From the NCBI RefSeq assembly GCF_009017415.1, contig NC_092404.1:1674001-1738000 (forward strand): DNA of 64,000 nucleotides, given 5' to 3'. A model generated the notes under the pieces. It saw nothing but the letters and a program-made list of their open reading frames with translations. It did not search any database and was not told the DNA's origin. Origin of the DNA: Aspergillus flavus. Its lineage: Eukaryota > Ascomycota > Eurotiomycetes > Eurotiales > Aspergillaceae. Below, piece by piece: positions 1 to 11,429 of the stretch; within the stretch, counting starts at the first letter, position 1, and each line of letters begins with the position of its first letter. A program made the translations under genes and the position numbers.

Positions 1-377
1 GGACTGAGATAGCTTGAGCGACCCATCTAGCTAGCTCTTTAGACCTCGACTTTGGATTACTGTGATCAGCAATATGTAACCCTCTAAAAGGCTCCAACTC
101 AACAAACTATGTGCTGCAAGGCACCTTGCTGAAGCTGCACACGAAACTCGATTTACCAAACCAGAAGGAATAAGTTGCTGTTGGTATTGCTTTTCTCTTC
201 CCTATTGAAATGATTGTGACCAAATTAGAATCCTAGAACTAGGCAGTGGTCATCTCGCAGAGGGATAACTTCCTACTTTACTTTCAACCAGCACCCGGGC
301 TTCTACGAAACGCATGCACGCATTACTCGAATATCCTGATAGCAAAAAGCTATCCATAAACAACCAAAAAGGAAAGA
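1..377. other. Gene-free left edge
   Basis: No credible coding region is seen. The open frame around 250-483 on the minus strand runs through the tRNA-Asn at 378-451 and is a shadow. A short T-rich stretch on the minus strand just below 378 fits a Pol III terminator for that tRNA. Confidence 0.6.
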
Positions 378-451
378 CGTCCCAGGTGAGGCTTGAACTC
401 ACAACCTCCTGATTAACAGTCAGACGCGCTAACCAGTTGCGCCACCGAGAC
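378..451 (-). tRNA. tRNA-Asn (GUU), copy 1
   Basis: Read on the minus strand, this 74-nt segment folds as a tRNA. The acceptor arm GTCTCGG pairs with CTGGGAC, the anticodon loop CTGTTAATC carries GUU, and the T arm reads GTGAG-TTCAAGC-CTCAC. A G discriminator precedes the encoded end. The downstream minus-strand sequence is T-rich (CTTTCCTTTTT), which suits Pol III termination. It differs from copy 2 at two positions in the body, one in the D-arm region and one in the T loop. Confidence 0.96.
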
Positions 452-533
452 AACAGATGGACACTCGACCTGGGGTCTGCCACCTTATTCCAGGAGAAGT
501 ATTAGGGCTTCAACAAAACAAAAAGAAAAGAGA

Positions 534-607
534 CGTCCCAGGTGAGGATCGAACTCACAACCTCCTGATTAACAGTCAGACGCGCTAACCAATTGCGCCA
601 CCGAGAC
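534..607 (-). tRNA. tRNA-Asn (GUU), copy 2
   Basis: This is a 74-nt minus-strand tRNA with acceptor arm GTCTCGG/CTGGGAC, anticodon GUU and T loop TTCGATC. It lies 82 bp from copy 1 in the same orientation. The minus-strand sequence after its 3' end has several T runs (CTTTTCTTTTTG), as expected for Pol III termination. No intron interrupts the anticodon loop. Confidence 0.96.
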
Positions 608-1685
608 GACTGATGCACACCCTGCCTCGACTGTTGATCTGTAAAGAAATGACTGGATGATGAAATCAGTCTGCAAGCCGCCGGCTATAAACCACCCAGT
701 GGGAAGCTAATTGTAACCACGGTTTCTGCTCTATTCTCAAACACCGAATTTATTGAACAAGATATGCCAGAAAGTGACCCTCTTGATAATTAAGTACACA
801 TCTAGTAAGCTGACTGGTGGGTGTGCTTTGATGCATACCGTGATGAGTACGTGAAATAGACCGAAGAATAGCCCTAATACGGTGCAGAATGAGACCAGGA
901 ACTTGTTTTGACCTTCTCAACGATACACACAGTTAGGTTTCAATGCAGAAACTAAACCTTTCCAGCAGCGTGCCTGTATACTTAGTAGTGCCTCCTTCTG
1001 GGCCGAATTCCTCCTTGGAGGGACCACAGCTGTAGTCCTATCTTAAAAAACTGAACATTGACATCCTAGTCAGTGATGACTTTCTATCTACTCAAACAGC
1101 TGTTCTACATTTACCAAGTTCTTTACCGCGAGGGTTTGTTCAACTAACTACCTGCCCGCGGTATGACGAGCGAATAATATTCTGCCAATGGATAGTCAAT
1201 TCAGCACGAATGAAGTAGCTGGCTACCCTGCTTGCCTGGAGATCTCCGCCACCTTCATGGAATACTCACGATGTGATTCTTTCGTTTGTAGTCTAATGGG
1301 CTTATCATTGCTAGATTCCGTCAGTTACACTCACTACTCTGCCCTTCCTTTCTATTCCCCTTCCGCTTGATACTCTCTACTCGCTACTTCATAGCATTGA
1401 ACCCATCTTTGTACTTGACATCAAACCGTCGTTTGCCTCTATACCCAGGTCCACGAATGCAGGGTCACTAGCAGATGAACACATGGGTACTAAGGCAGAC
1501 CAGTTTCGCCTGACTTTCTATTTCCGCCAGCATCGATCCAGGTCCGTACAAGGCTTTGCCCCAAGGAAAAAGACACCCATCCAGATAGCGGGATGACCTT
1601 GGTCGCTCTCACCTCTACCACGTACCCCCCCTAGTGGCTTGAAGTCGCAAAGGGTAAACGGAAGTATTAAAAATAAAAAGTTAAC
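608..1685. other. Intergenic spacer between tRNA-Asn copies 2 and 3
   Basis: About 1.1 kb with no open frame of convincing codon use. The longest ATG frame (1188-1370, plus) has no recognisable motif and no obvious splice partner. No repeat unit or mobile-element end was recognised. Confidence 0.5.
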
Positions 1686-1759
1686 CGTCCAGGATGAGGA
1701 TCGAACTCATAACCTCCTGATTAACAGTCAGACGCGCTAACCAATTGCGCCACCCAGAC
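1686..1759 (-). tRNA. tRNA-Asn (GUU), copy 3
   Basis: This is a 74-nt minus-strand tRNA with anticodon GUU and T arm ATGAG-TTCGATC-CTCAT. The acceptor arm is GTCTGGG/CCTGGAC, so it differs from the other two copies by base changes that keep the stem paired (with G-U pairs). The anticodon arm is identical to copies 1 and 2. Downstream on the minus strand is a T run (AACTTTTTATTTTT). The compensated stem suggests it is still functional. Confidence 0.95.
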
Positions 1760-2704
1760 AAGTTGTTGTATTTCCGAAAAAGTTCTGACAATATAACACA
1801 AGGTAGATAGAAGCCACGTTAGCACGGAATTTCGATGACTGGAACCGCCGCTTTTCCATCCCATAGTTCATCATCACATACATACCTGACTCCTACGTAT
1901 GTCGAAGCTGCTCATACGAAGAATTCACAAAACTGGTAACTTCCTTGTATGCGATGTATGCATCTTGCTACGATTTACGGTGCCTGCTCAGCTATCTGAG
2001 CGAGTTCAGATACGCTTTAGTTTCTCAATCTGTTACTGAGTCTTTTCGCCGGGCGTTGGCCTCAAATGAAGCACATCTGTGCGCATCCAACCTAGATGGT
2101 TGATGTTCCTGGCCTCTCGCTTACTGGCCAATCACAGATTAGAATGTAAAGGTATATAAACTATCGTCAACAGAAGGCTACTGCCCTCGAGGCATCCGGT
2201 CAATTTGAAACGATACAGAGAAGATTAGCATGGCCCCTGCACAAGGTTGACACGCTTTATCAAGGAGATGCTAAACTTTTTTTTAAGCACTCTTATCGGC
2301 TTAAATTGGAGGTATGGAGTTTCGGTGTCCATTTTTTACCTGCTTGAGGGTTCGAAACGGGTACGGAGCGCGACTTGATTAGGTCTTTACTTTCACTTCT
2401 ATACTTGGGAGTTGGACAACTGTTTGAAGTCCCATGTATAGAAACTTCTTGACTTAATATAGCTTCTTGACTTAATATATAGCTACCTCTACCTGAGCGT
2501 TGAAGCGCCACACCCTCTTTAGCTCGACTTGGAGGTATGGGATCATCGTTCTTCTCGACAATACTGGGGTCTTTTGTCTTCACGATGACCGCATAAATAG
2601 CACTATCGGTATCTAGGCAAACAGCGTTATAGGTAGTTATACATTCAATATACAATCATCTATACAGATCTATTGAATATCACTGTACATAAATCACTGT
2701 GTAA
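1760..2704. other. Intergenic region downstream of PEX1
   Basis: No gene is supported here. A 120-aa minus-strand frame (2293-2655) begins at a TTG codon, has no recognised domain and spans a small tandem duplication, so I do not call it. The region should contain the PEX1 3' UTR near 2704. Confidence 0.5.
2445..2479. repeat. Tandem 17/18-bp direct duplication
   Basis: CTTCTTGACTTAATATAG at 2445-2462 is followed directly by CTTCTTGACTTAATATA at 2463-2479. It is a simple slippage-type duplication in non-coding DNA. Confidence 0.85.
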
Positions 2705-5700
2705 TCACATCAGGCTTGTTCGCCCTCCAATCTCTTGACTACTCTCGCCGTTAGGCATCTCGCCATTCCGACCAACCACGAACTCGCGGTAGATCGCCTG
2801 CAGTCGCCGTCGCTCTGCTGCACTGAGTGAGCTGCGTGTTGTGTTGAGTGATCGCTCCATGTGCTCCCATTTGATAATGATCTCTTGACGAGGCTCTTCC
2901 TGAGTGGTCTCATTTGCGGCAGGAGTCGCGGCGTTAGTTGTGCCTTGCGCAATTTGCCGTTGGCGCCGCCGGGCACTCTTGATTGCGTCGAGCTTGGCCG
3001 CAACGGCTGCAGGTGGAGGCATAGACACCGTTCCGTTGGCCTGCTCCGACGTGGAGTAAAGAAATTGGATGAAGGACTTGGTACTGGTACTCGTCGACTG
3101 CTTGGTATTGCTTTTGGCTGCTGGCTTATCAGCATTGTGATCCCCGAGAGCATCATGGACGGCTTCAAGGTGGGCGTTATAGACGACGGCTTGAAGATCA
3201 GCTCCAGAGAAGCCCTCTGTTCGTGCAGCAACTTCATCTAGGCGAGCCACCACTTCGTCGCTCATCACCAACTTCGAACTGACAGCTTTGATGATATCAG
3301 CACGGTCTGTGTGGTTCGGCATATCGCAGAGTAAAGACTTGTCTAGACGACCCGGGCGCAGCAGTGCTGGATCGATCAAGTCCGGTCGAGAAGTAGCGGC
3401 GAGAACGTAGACTCCGGAAAGCCCTTCCGCTCCATCCATCTGTGTGAGCAGTTGGTTGACCACGCGATCTGTGACACCTGTGGAATCATGGCCACGCTTG
3501 GGTGCTATACTGTCGAATTCATCAAAGAACAAGACACAGGGCCTAGCAGCTTGAGCTCTTTCAAACAGGTCTCGTACGCTTTTCTCACTCGCACCGATAT
3601 ATTTGTTCAGGATTTCAGGACCCTTGACACTTATGAAATTGAGGCCACACTCGCCTGCCACCGCACTAGCCAGAAGTGTTTTCCCGCAACCAGGAAAGCC
3701 ATAAAGTAACAAACCAGACCGCAGACGCAGCGGACACTGTGCAAAGATCGGAGCGTACTTGGTAGGGTATTGGAGTGTCTCTAAAAGCATCTGGCGAGTC
3801 TCGTGCAAGCCACCAATGCCGGCAAATGTTGTAGTAGAAGACGTGAGAGTAACGTTACGAAGGGAGGCTGGTGTGAAACCTTTGATGGCATTTTCAAAGT
3901 CGTCAGCACCGAGAGTGATCGCCTTTGATGTTCCGGAGAGCTCTTGGACAGAGCGGATCAAAGCCTCATTTCTCGCCCGAGAGACCAGGAGAACCAAGTC
4001 GCCAGGCATATATCCATCCGTTTTGCCAGCTAGTTCAAGGAAATCTATATCACGACTCAAGACAAAACCATCTGCTCCAGCAGAGCTCGGGCGGCTATCT
4101 GGATTCGAGGGATCTAACCATGAGCCCTGGGTAGATGCACTAGCTTCTCGTGCATGGCCGTTCATAGTGATACTGGCGCCTTTATCTTGACTTGTCAGCT
4201 GCTCAAGCACCTTCCGCCGGCCTTCTTTATCCGGAGCCCTTATATGAATGATTTCACGGGCAACATGGCCTCCGATTATCACGTTGTTCAACGACTCCTT
4301 CGACTGTGCAGTTGCCAATAGCACCACCGAAGAATTCATGGAGCAGTATTCTCGCACCATAGAGCAAATCACTTCACTGTTCTGACGGCTGCGGCCATTA
4401 TCTCCTCCAACCTGTAGCTCCGTTTCCACCGGACACAGTTTATCGAGATCATCCAAGATCACGACTGACTGGCCGCCTAGGCGAGAGCACCAGGAGGCGG
4501 ACATAAAAAGGCGGTTCAAAGTCTCTTTAATATTGGAGATTCGAGTCTCGTCAGTAACGAGCTTGCGACAAGAGAAGTATTTCACATTGAAGAGGTGGTC
4601 TTTTCGAAGTCGATGTGCCAGGAGATGGCTAAGCTTCGTCTTTCCAGAACCAAGTCCGCCAGTCAACAAGATTGACGACGACTTAGTTAGGTTATCAAGA
4701 GACTGTCTGATGATCTTATCGATGCCCACCATCTCTGGTACTGTGGATGGTATTGTATCCTCCGTGGGCATAGGGGACGAGCCCTGATCTGAAGGTCGGG
4801 GAATTTCAGACTGTACTTCAAGTGACAACTTCTGTTCTGATCCCTGCAACCACCCGAATGTTGGTTCTGAAGCGGCCTTTAGGGGAGGGTCAAATCGGAT
4901 AATGGCACCATCAAATGCAGACACTGTTGTCTGATTATCTGCCTTCGGGAGAACCATTCCATCTGTCAGAGGTCCCGACAGTAACCCCTTCTCTGAACCA
5001 GGGCTACCGTATATTACCTTTATACGCTCGGCTAGCGCATCCTTTGCAGCTGCGGTATCAGCACCGAATTTTAACCCATCCTTCTTCTTCGATGTGTCAG
5101 CCATGAAGGGATAGACCTTGATTGACTTGACAGCTGATTTTTGCAATGGGGGTGGGGCTGCTTCGACACGGACGATGCCACCTACCATGCCCTCAGCACC
5201 TAGAGCGGAACACAGCAGCGTAGACATAGCCAAGTGTTCACTGTGCGGAGCATCTACCCACGGAAGCACTTTGGCAACGAGTTTTGTGCTGGGCGCACCA
5301 GCCTCGTTTGACTTTTGTTCTGCTTGATTCAGTTGTTGTTGAGGGTCAAGTGGAGGTTTCAGGCCGGAAGGTTGAACGATAGTGATGCAAGCCCAGCTGG
5401 CTCCACGAAGTTCGTTGGACGCAAGGATCTCGGGCTCTACCCAAACGCGGAGGCCCTTGTTGGTATCATCTTCAGACTCTCCATCGAAGTACTGCTCAGT
5501 CCACTGTCGATCGATACCTCTGAAATAGAGACATCCTCTGCTTGTCGAGTCTGATTTACTCTTTGTCCGCGCGGTGCTTCCGCTACTCCTCCCCCCGACG
5601 CTTCTCCGGCTGCTCCCATTAACACTTCTACTATCCCCTCGGGTCCCTCTTGTATTCCTGGGACGCACTTTCGGAGCAACAATAACTTCCGCATCGGGTG

Positions 5701-6508
5701 CTATCTTGGCGAATGGGGAGGTGTCCGACGGCGCCGGCGTAAGAGACGTAATGACAATATTGGCGGTGGATGTCGGGGAAAGATGCAGAGCAAGAGGATG
5801 CATATGGTCTGGCTGAGCCGTGCTGTATGTTGGATTTGGAAGAGCCCGGATTTGAGAAAGAAGGTTAAGCTCCAGAAAAGTTGCGTGCAACTCAATGACT
5901 GTGGTCGGGATGAGTCAGTGAATGCAATCTCAGTTTTGTCGAACATGAACACCATACTTTCCCAGTCCTCAGGAGTTAGAGGCTCGATATTAATAGTATG
6001 CGCTACCGGAGGGTCCAAGTGAATGAATATTCCGACCTAGCACCGTATTAGAATACCTAAACATGCAGCGTAGTTGTTAATGTGCGTAGCGTACCCTTTG
6101 TCCTTCGGTAAGGCCCAAGACTCTGCCAAATGTAGTATCCATTTCGACAGTAGAGATATCCTGTTCTCTAGAAGAGGGACCGCTATTGATGCCATCTTTT
6201 CCAACAACTGGCGCAAGCCTCCGCTTGCTTGGCATCCCCGTCCACCCCAGATAGCATGATCGTTGTGTCGAATTGCCGCTGGCCTTTCCGGATGTAGGTC
6301 GGTATTGCAGCTCGACAATCACATTTTGTGCAGCCTGGCAAAGAATTAGAATTTTCGAAGCCAATTGACATCCACAGTAGATGAGGAGCTAGCTTACAGT
6401 ATTGGCGTTGACGAGCAGTGCAACCAGCGATGGCGGCAGGTTCACTAGACAGTTCTTCAAAGGTACGAGGGCAACCTCGGCTGTGGTGGAGGGTTTCTTG
6501 GGCGCCAT
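2705..6508 (-). CDS. pex1: Peroxin-1 (PEX1), AAA+ ATPase of peroxisomal import
   Basis: PEX1 forms a double-ring AAA ATPase with PEX6. This complex pulls ubiquitinated PEX5 receptor out of the peroxisomal membrane. I place exons at 6508-6398, 6334-6095, 6036-5958 and 5898-2705, with introns of 63, 58 and 59 nt, giving about 1207 residues, the usual fungal length. The N-terminal PEX1-type domain includes the motif DPPVAHTINIEP. The first ATPase domain has Walker A GGLGSGKT (about residue 559) and a Walker B-like VVILDDLDK. The second has Walker A GFPGCGKT (about 877), Walker B CVLFFDEFDS (about 934) and the ATSRPDLIDPALLRPGRLD region of AAA proteins. A low-complexity Ser/Arg-rich linker follows the N-domain. 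It is transcribed divergently from MCM7. The start ATG opens a clean 37-codon exon with a consensus GTAAGC donor. Confidence 0.95.
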
Positions 6509-6970
6509 TCTCAGGCGCTGTGAGGGTATATGTGTTCTGTTTAGAAGCAGCGGAGAGCTCTTGAAGAAGAGAGAAGACCGCAGCTCAAGATGTCCCCGGA
6601 CATCGACTCCGCAATCAAGCGCCCGCCATGCGCCGTTCGCCGAGCCGGCCGGCCCATAGATCTCGGACCGAGACTTAATCCGCTCCGATACACGTGCATA
6701 AAATACTAGTTCTTTTTGAGACTAGTGCAATATAAGGAATGGAAACGCGTCGGTTTTCGTGTCGCGACGTGTTTTTGCGCCTCAGGTTTCTGGGCCTAAG
6801 GTTGCTGGGGTTCCGAAATTGATCCACTACCAACTTCTCCGAGAAATCACCAAAAGTACGCCCGCCGCTTCCTTCTGCCCCCCCCGATCGATGCGAGTCT
6901 AGTACTGTCGCCATTCGCATCACTTGCCAGTTAATTTGTCAACTAAACTGGTTCATCCCATTGTCGCATC
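6509..6970. promoter_or_regulatory. Bidirectional PEX1/MCM7 promoter
   Basis: This 462-bp spacer separates two divergent start codons and must hold both promoters and 5' UTRs. It contains an ACGCGT MluI cell-cycle box at 6745-6750 and a nearby TCGCGA palindrome. ACGCGT is the site bound by MBF (Mbp1/Swi6) upstream of many G1/S genes in yeasts, and MCM7 is a replication gene. That it works here is inference. Confidence 0.6.
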
Positions 6971-9567
6971 ATGGCTTTACTTCAGTACCATGCTCCTGTT
7001 GACTATGCGGCGCAGTTGGACGCCTTCAAGGATTTCCTCACGCACTTCAAAACATTCGAATCAGCTTCTGCATCCGCTGCGACTGAGGCTATTGAAGACT
7101 TACACATTGACGGAGACCGCACCAGCGATGAATATGACTTTATGGATGATGCGGAAGATGAGAATGGAGCCCAGAGAGAAGGATCAGGCCGCAGGCGCCG
7201 CGAACCAAAACTGAAGTATATGCAGATGCTCCAGGATGTGGCAGATCGCGAGCGCACAAATATCTTAATTGAGCTTGATGACCTAGCTACCGTGCGTACT
7301 CGACTATTCGGTTCCTCAACACAGTGACTGACATTATGGCAGTTCGAGAAATCCCTTCCGGAGGACACAGACCTTAAGCTTGTTGAATCCGTGCAGAAGA
7401 ATACCAAGCGCTATGTTGATGTTCTCTCACAGGCTGCCGATGCTGTCATGCCCAAGGAAACCAAGGAGATCACGTATGTGGTGAAACCGAAGGCTTAGGT
7501 GAACCCAATGCTGATCGAATACAGATTCAAGGATGATGTACTTGATGTTATCATGTCACAGCGTGAAAAGCGGAACGAGGCCATGACTATGGCCATGGAA
7601 GCCGACATGGACGCAGCGGCAGCGCCCTCGATCTTCCCCCCTGAGTTAACCCGTCGATACACCCTGAATTTCAAGCCAATTACTCCTTCCGGATCAAGCA
7701 GTGAACGTGAATCCAAAGCCCTTGCGGTTCGAAATGTACGAGCAGAATATCTTGGTGGCTTGATCACTGTCCGAGGCATAACTACTCGTGTGTCGGATGT
7801 CAAGCCAGCCGTCCAAATCAATGCCTACACTTGTGATCGCTGTGGGTCTGAGGTCTTTCAACCAATCACTACGAAGTCATACCTTCCCATGACAGAGTGC
7901 ATGTCAGATGAGTGTAAGCAGAACAACTCCAAGGGACAGCTGTTCTTGTCTACTCGTGCTTCGAAGTTCGTTCCTTTCCAAGAAGTGAAGATTCAGGAGA
8001 TGGCAGATCAGGTTCCCGTTGGTCATATTCCACGCACAATGACTGTTCACTGTCATGGCAGCCTGACACGACAATTGAACCCTGGTGATGTGGTTGATAT
8101 TGCAGGAATCTTCCTGCCCACCCCGTACACCGGGTTCAGAGCCATCCGTGCTGGATTGTTGACTGACACCTACATGGAGGCTCAGCATATTACGCAACAT
8201 AAGAAGTCTTACAACGAACTCGCGATGGACAGCCGGACTCTTCGCAAGATCGAACAACACCAGAAGTCTGGGAACATGTATGAGTACCTGGCACGCTCGA
8301 TTGCCCCTGAGATCTATGGCCACCTTGACGTGAAGAAGGCCTTGCTTCTTTTGCTCATTGGAGGTGTCACAAAAGAGATGGGTGATGGCATGCACATTCG
8401 TGGTGATATCAACATTTGTTTGATGGGTGATCCTGGTGTTGCCAAGTCTCAGTTGCTGAAGTATATTGCTAAGGTCGCTCCTCGAGGCGTGTACACTACG
8501 GGCCGAGGAAGCAGCGGCGTCGGTCTCACGGCCGCTGTGATGAGAGATCCTGTGACGGATGAGATGGTATTGGAGGGAGGTGCATTGGTCCTGGCGGACA
8601 ATGGCATTTGTTGTATTGATGAGTTTGATAAGATGGATGACTCTGACAGAACTGCCATCCACGAAGTAATGGAGCAACAGACGATTTCAATCTCCAAGGC
8701 AGGAATCACAACCACTCTCAATGCTCGCACGTCTATCTTGGCGGCTGCTAACCCGCTTTACGGGCGGTATAACCCACGTGTTTCTCCCGTCGAGAATATC
8801 AACCTTCCTGCTGCTTTGCTTTCACGTTTCGATGTCATGTTCCTTATTCTCGACACTCCCTCACGCGATTCCGATGAAGAACTGGCACATCACGTCACTT
8901 ACGTCCATATGCATAATAAGCACCCCGAAAATGAAGATGCTGGTGTCATGTTTACCCCTAGCGAGGTTCGCCAATACATTGCGAAGGCACGTACCTATCG
9001 GCCCGTCGTTCCTGCATCCGTCTCGGACTACATGGTCGGTGCATATGTTAGAATGAGGAAACAGCAGAAGGTCGATGAGAGCGAGAAGAAGCAATTCGCC
9101 CATGTTACTCCACGTACTTTACTGGGCGTTGTTCGTCTTTCACAGGCTCTCGCTCGTCTTCGCTTTAGCGAGGAGGTTGTTCCGGAGGACGTGGATGAGG
9201 CACTACGTCTTGTTGAGGTCAGCAAGGCGTCTTTGTCTAACGATGGCCAGGGAACTGCGGATCAGACTCCCAGCAGCAAGATTTACCACCTCATTCGCTC
9301 CATGTGGGAGAGCGGTGCGGCAGCCGTGGGCGAAGATGGCGAGCTCAATATGCGGAGGATCAGAGAACGTGTGCTTGCTAAGGGCTTTACTGAAGATCAG
9401 CTCACGATGACCATCGACGAGTATGACCAGTTAGGAGTAAGTATTTCCAACAAAACCCCTTTTCTAGTTCGACAGTTGCTAACACGATGTTCACTCAGAT
9501 CTGGCAAGTCAATGGCAACGGCACACGTCTTATGTTTGTTGGTGGTGATGCGGAAATGGATATGTAA
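6971..9567 (+). CDS. mcm7: DNA replication licensing factor MCM7
   Basis: MCM7 is a subunit of the MCM2-7 hexamer, the replicative helicase loaded at origins in G1. Exons are 6971-7291, 7343-7473, 7525-9436 and 9499-9567, with introns of 51, 51 and 62 nt, for 810 residues. The N-terminal half contains the zinc-binding segment CDRCG...CMSDEC (about residues 253-280) and the OB-fold motif [18 protein letters not shown]. The AAA+ core shows Walker [10 protein letters not shown] (about 451), Walker [10 protein letters not shown] (about 512) and the arginine finger SRFDVMF (about 584). The last 22 codons form a separate exon that ends [24 protein letters not shown]7 was identified over MCM2-6 by the start MALLQY...DYAAQL and by overall similarity to the fungal MCM7 phylogenetic marker. 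Confidence 0.97.
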
Positions 9568-9997
9568 AGACGGGTATTCCACCATAGTTCTCATCGAAAA
9601 AGAATCTCTAATGTTTACTTGCCATGAGTTGATCGGGGCTAATCACGGTTTATCGTTTTTTATCTATTGTTCCGAATTGATGATTCTTCCAGAGGCTAGA
9701 TTTGGCACAGGTGTTATGGTGCATAATGTATCTCAATGGAGTCCAGGACCAATATATACCTCATTATGATATCCAAGAGTATCAGTGGGTACAGAATCAA
9801 CATCTCAATTAGAGCTCTGGTTAAGGAACGACAAAGTAAAGCTATAGCGCTAAGCTCAACAAAGGAATGTAGATTAACCCTGACAACAGCCATGCATATC
9901 AAAGTACCGACCAAGTACCGCTCCACCACCTTCAACCACCCATTATCTACCTGCATAGTCACCAATTCCCACCAACCATAATCTATTGATGCATCTC
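9568..9997. other. Convergent 3' intergenic region
   Basis: 430 bp between the MCM7 stop and the stop of the small secreted protein gene. It should hold both 3' UTRs. Nothing else is recognised. Confidence 0.5.
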
Positions 9998-10354
9998 CTA
10001 AACCTCGCACCTATTCTGAATCGGCACCTCGGCACACAAATTCGGGCTCGCTCCGTACGGGTTATCGCAGAGCGTATTACACACAGTCGACTCCGGAGTA
10101 AAGACCAGGAACTGGTAATTGGGCATGTTCAACCGGAACTGCTTGGTGATATCATTGTTGTCCTTCGACGCCTTGTAGCCCGCGCGACAGGCGCAATGGA
10201 ACCGGGTGCCCGTGTTGATGCACGAAGTCGTGATGTCGCAGTTGTTTTGGCCCGACAGAGGGTTGCAGGTGCCGCAAACGGGCTTGGTGGGATTGGCGAG
10301 GACGAGGGAGGAGGTCGCCAACAGGAGGGTAGTGAGAATGGAGAGGGTTTGCAT
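9998..10354 (-). CDS. Small secreted cysteine-rich protein with EGF-like segment
   Basis: This is a single-exon 118-residue protein. Residues 1-20 form a clear signal peptide (MQTLSILTTLLLATSSLVLA) with an AXA-like cleavage site. The mature part has ten cysteines, an even number that suits five disulfides. The spacing C-x2-C...C-x5-C...C-x-C-RAGY includes the CACRAGY pattern typical of EGF-like folds. The tail has C-x3-C and ends NRCEV. I recognise it only as a fungal secreted EGF-like protein type and cannot assign a role. It could be a cell-wall or adhesion-associated protein or an effector-like protein. It stands alone, convergent with MCM7 and with more than 1 kb of empty DNA upstream. 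Confidence 0.8.
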   Translation of the reverse strand: MQTLSILTTLLLATSSLVLANPTKPVCGTCNPLSGQNNCDITTSCINTGTRFHCACRAGYKASKDNNDITKQFRLNMPNYQFLVFTPESTVCNTLCDNPYGASPNLCAEVPIQNRCEV

Positions 10355-11429
10355 ATTTGTGGTTACGTGTGCGTTATCAAGGTAGTATTGAGAAGAGTAT
10401 AGAGTGTAGATTGGGAAGTGGGTAGACTTTGGGTATGAGCTTTCAACTGAAGAGTAGATGATTCTTTGCCTGTCTGATGCTCTGTCTCGGTTTGAGTATG
10501 CCGGTCTTCATTGCGTCTTATATACCCTTTGTTTCCTCTATTTTGGGAACTGTCATGCGACGGATGGCTCGGTGTGAGGAGATTAGAACTTTGCCGTAGT
10601 AAGCTAGGCCTCCAAGTACGACCTTGGAGAAGGGTTGAAGGCGAGGACGCTATTTTCCAATACATGTCTCTCTTTGCTTCTAGAGGTTGTCATGCTCAGC
10701 AATTGAGTTGGGAGCCACAAACTGGCTGCTTCGGATACGAGCTCTGGAACATGGGACAAAGGAACCAGTGCCATGATGTCGAGCTAGCATTCGCTTGAGG
10801 CGATAATGCGGGGGAGAGATTCTCGGATCTCGAGTCTAGACTTTGTAACTACCAAGCTTTGACGTGGTATTTCTTTGCCGGATACATGTACCGACGTGGT
10901 TGTTCTCTAAAAGTGTGGATGACGCAAGTGGCAGGGAGACTAGCTTGAGATGTCACTCTTGAGTTGTCAGCACTCTACAATCTTTTTTCGTAGATTTTTC
11001 TTGTTTGTACCGTGGTTGGATCGATGAAAGAGGCTGTCATTTCCGCACGGCATGTTGAGATGGCTAGACATGTTCGTTGCTGCCGCTCTCGTATATCGGC
11101 GAGGGCCATCCTGGAACATGGCGAATGGTGGCGAGTTCATAGCGAGGAATTAGAGTCAATGACTCCTTCTTTTGTATGTACATGGTTGGACTTGTCGGTG
11201 ATTTGGCTCTCAATGCTGTGCTCACCTGACTGCTTCTTAACTTCATTGGCTGTAGTTAATGAATGTACTATTTATAGTGGCTCTAGACGTGAGTGTTCGT
11301 CCATGAAGACTAGGAAATCTAAGGCGAGAAGCTAAATTACGGTACCCTAAACTCTAAACTCATGATTTATGGAGTGCAACTAAGATGTATGGCTTGCGTA
11401 AATCATCTATTGCGAGACATGAAGAGAGT
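10355..11429. other. Upstream region of the secreted-protein gene and NAXD 3' flank
   Basis: About 1.1 kb without a supportable gene. Open frames at 10363-10665 and 11012-11335 lack conserved motifs, and their splice context gives no extension. Confidence 0.5.

Noticed and set aside
2293..2655. 120-residue minus-strand frame
   Set aside because: It begins at TTG, has no domain, and spans the tandem duplication at 2445-2479. I first considered a retroelement remnant but saw no conserved reverse-transcriptase or integrase motif.
7904..8677. 257-residue frame antisense to MCM7
   Set aside because: It lies wholly inside the MCM7 helicase exon and shows no recognisable domain.
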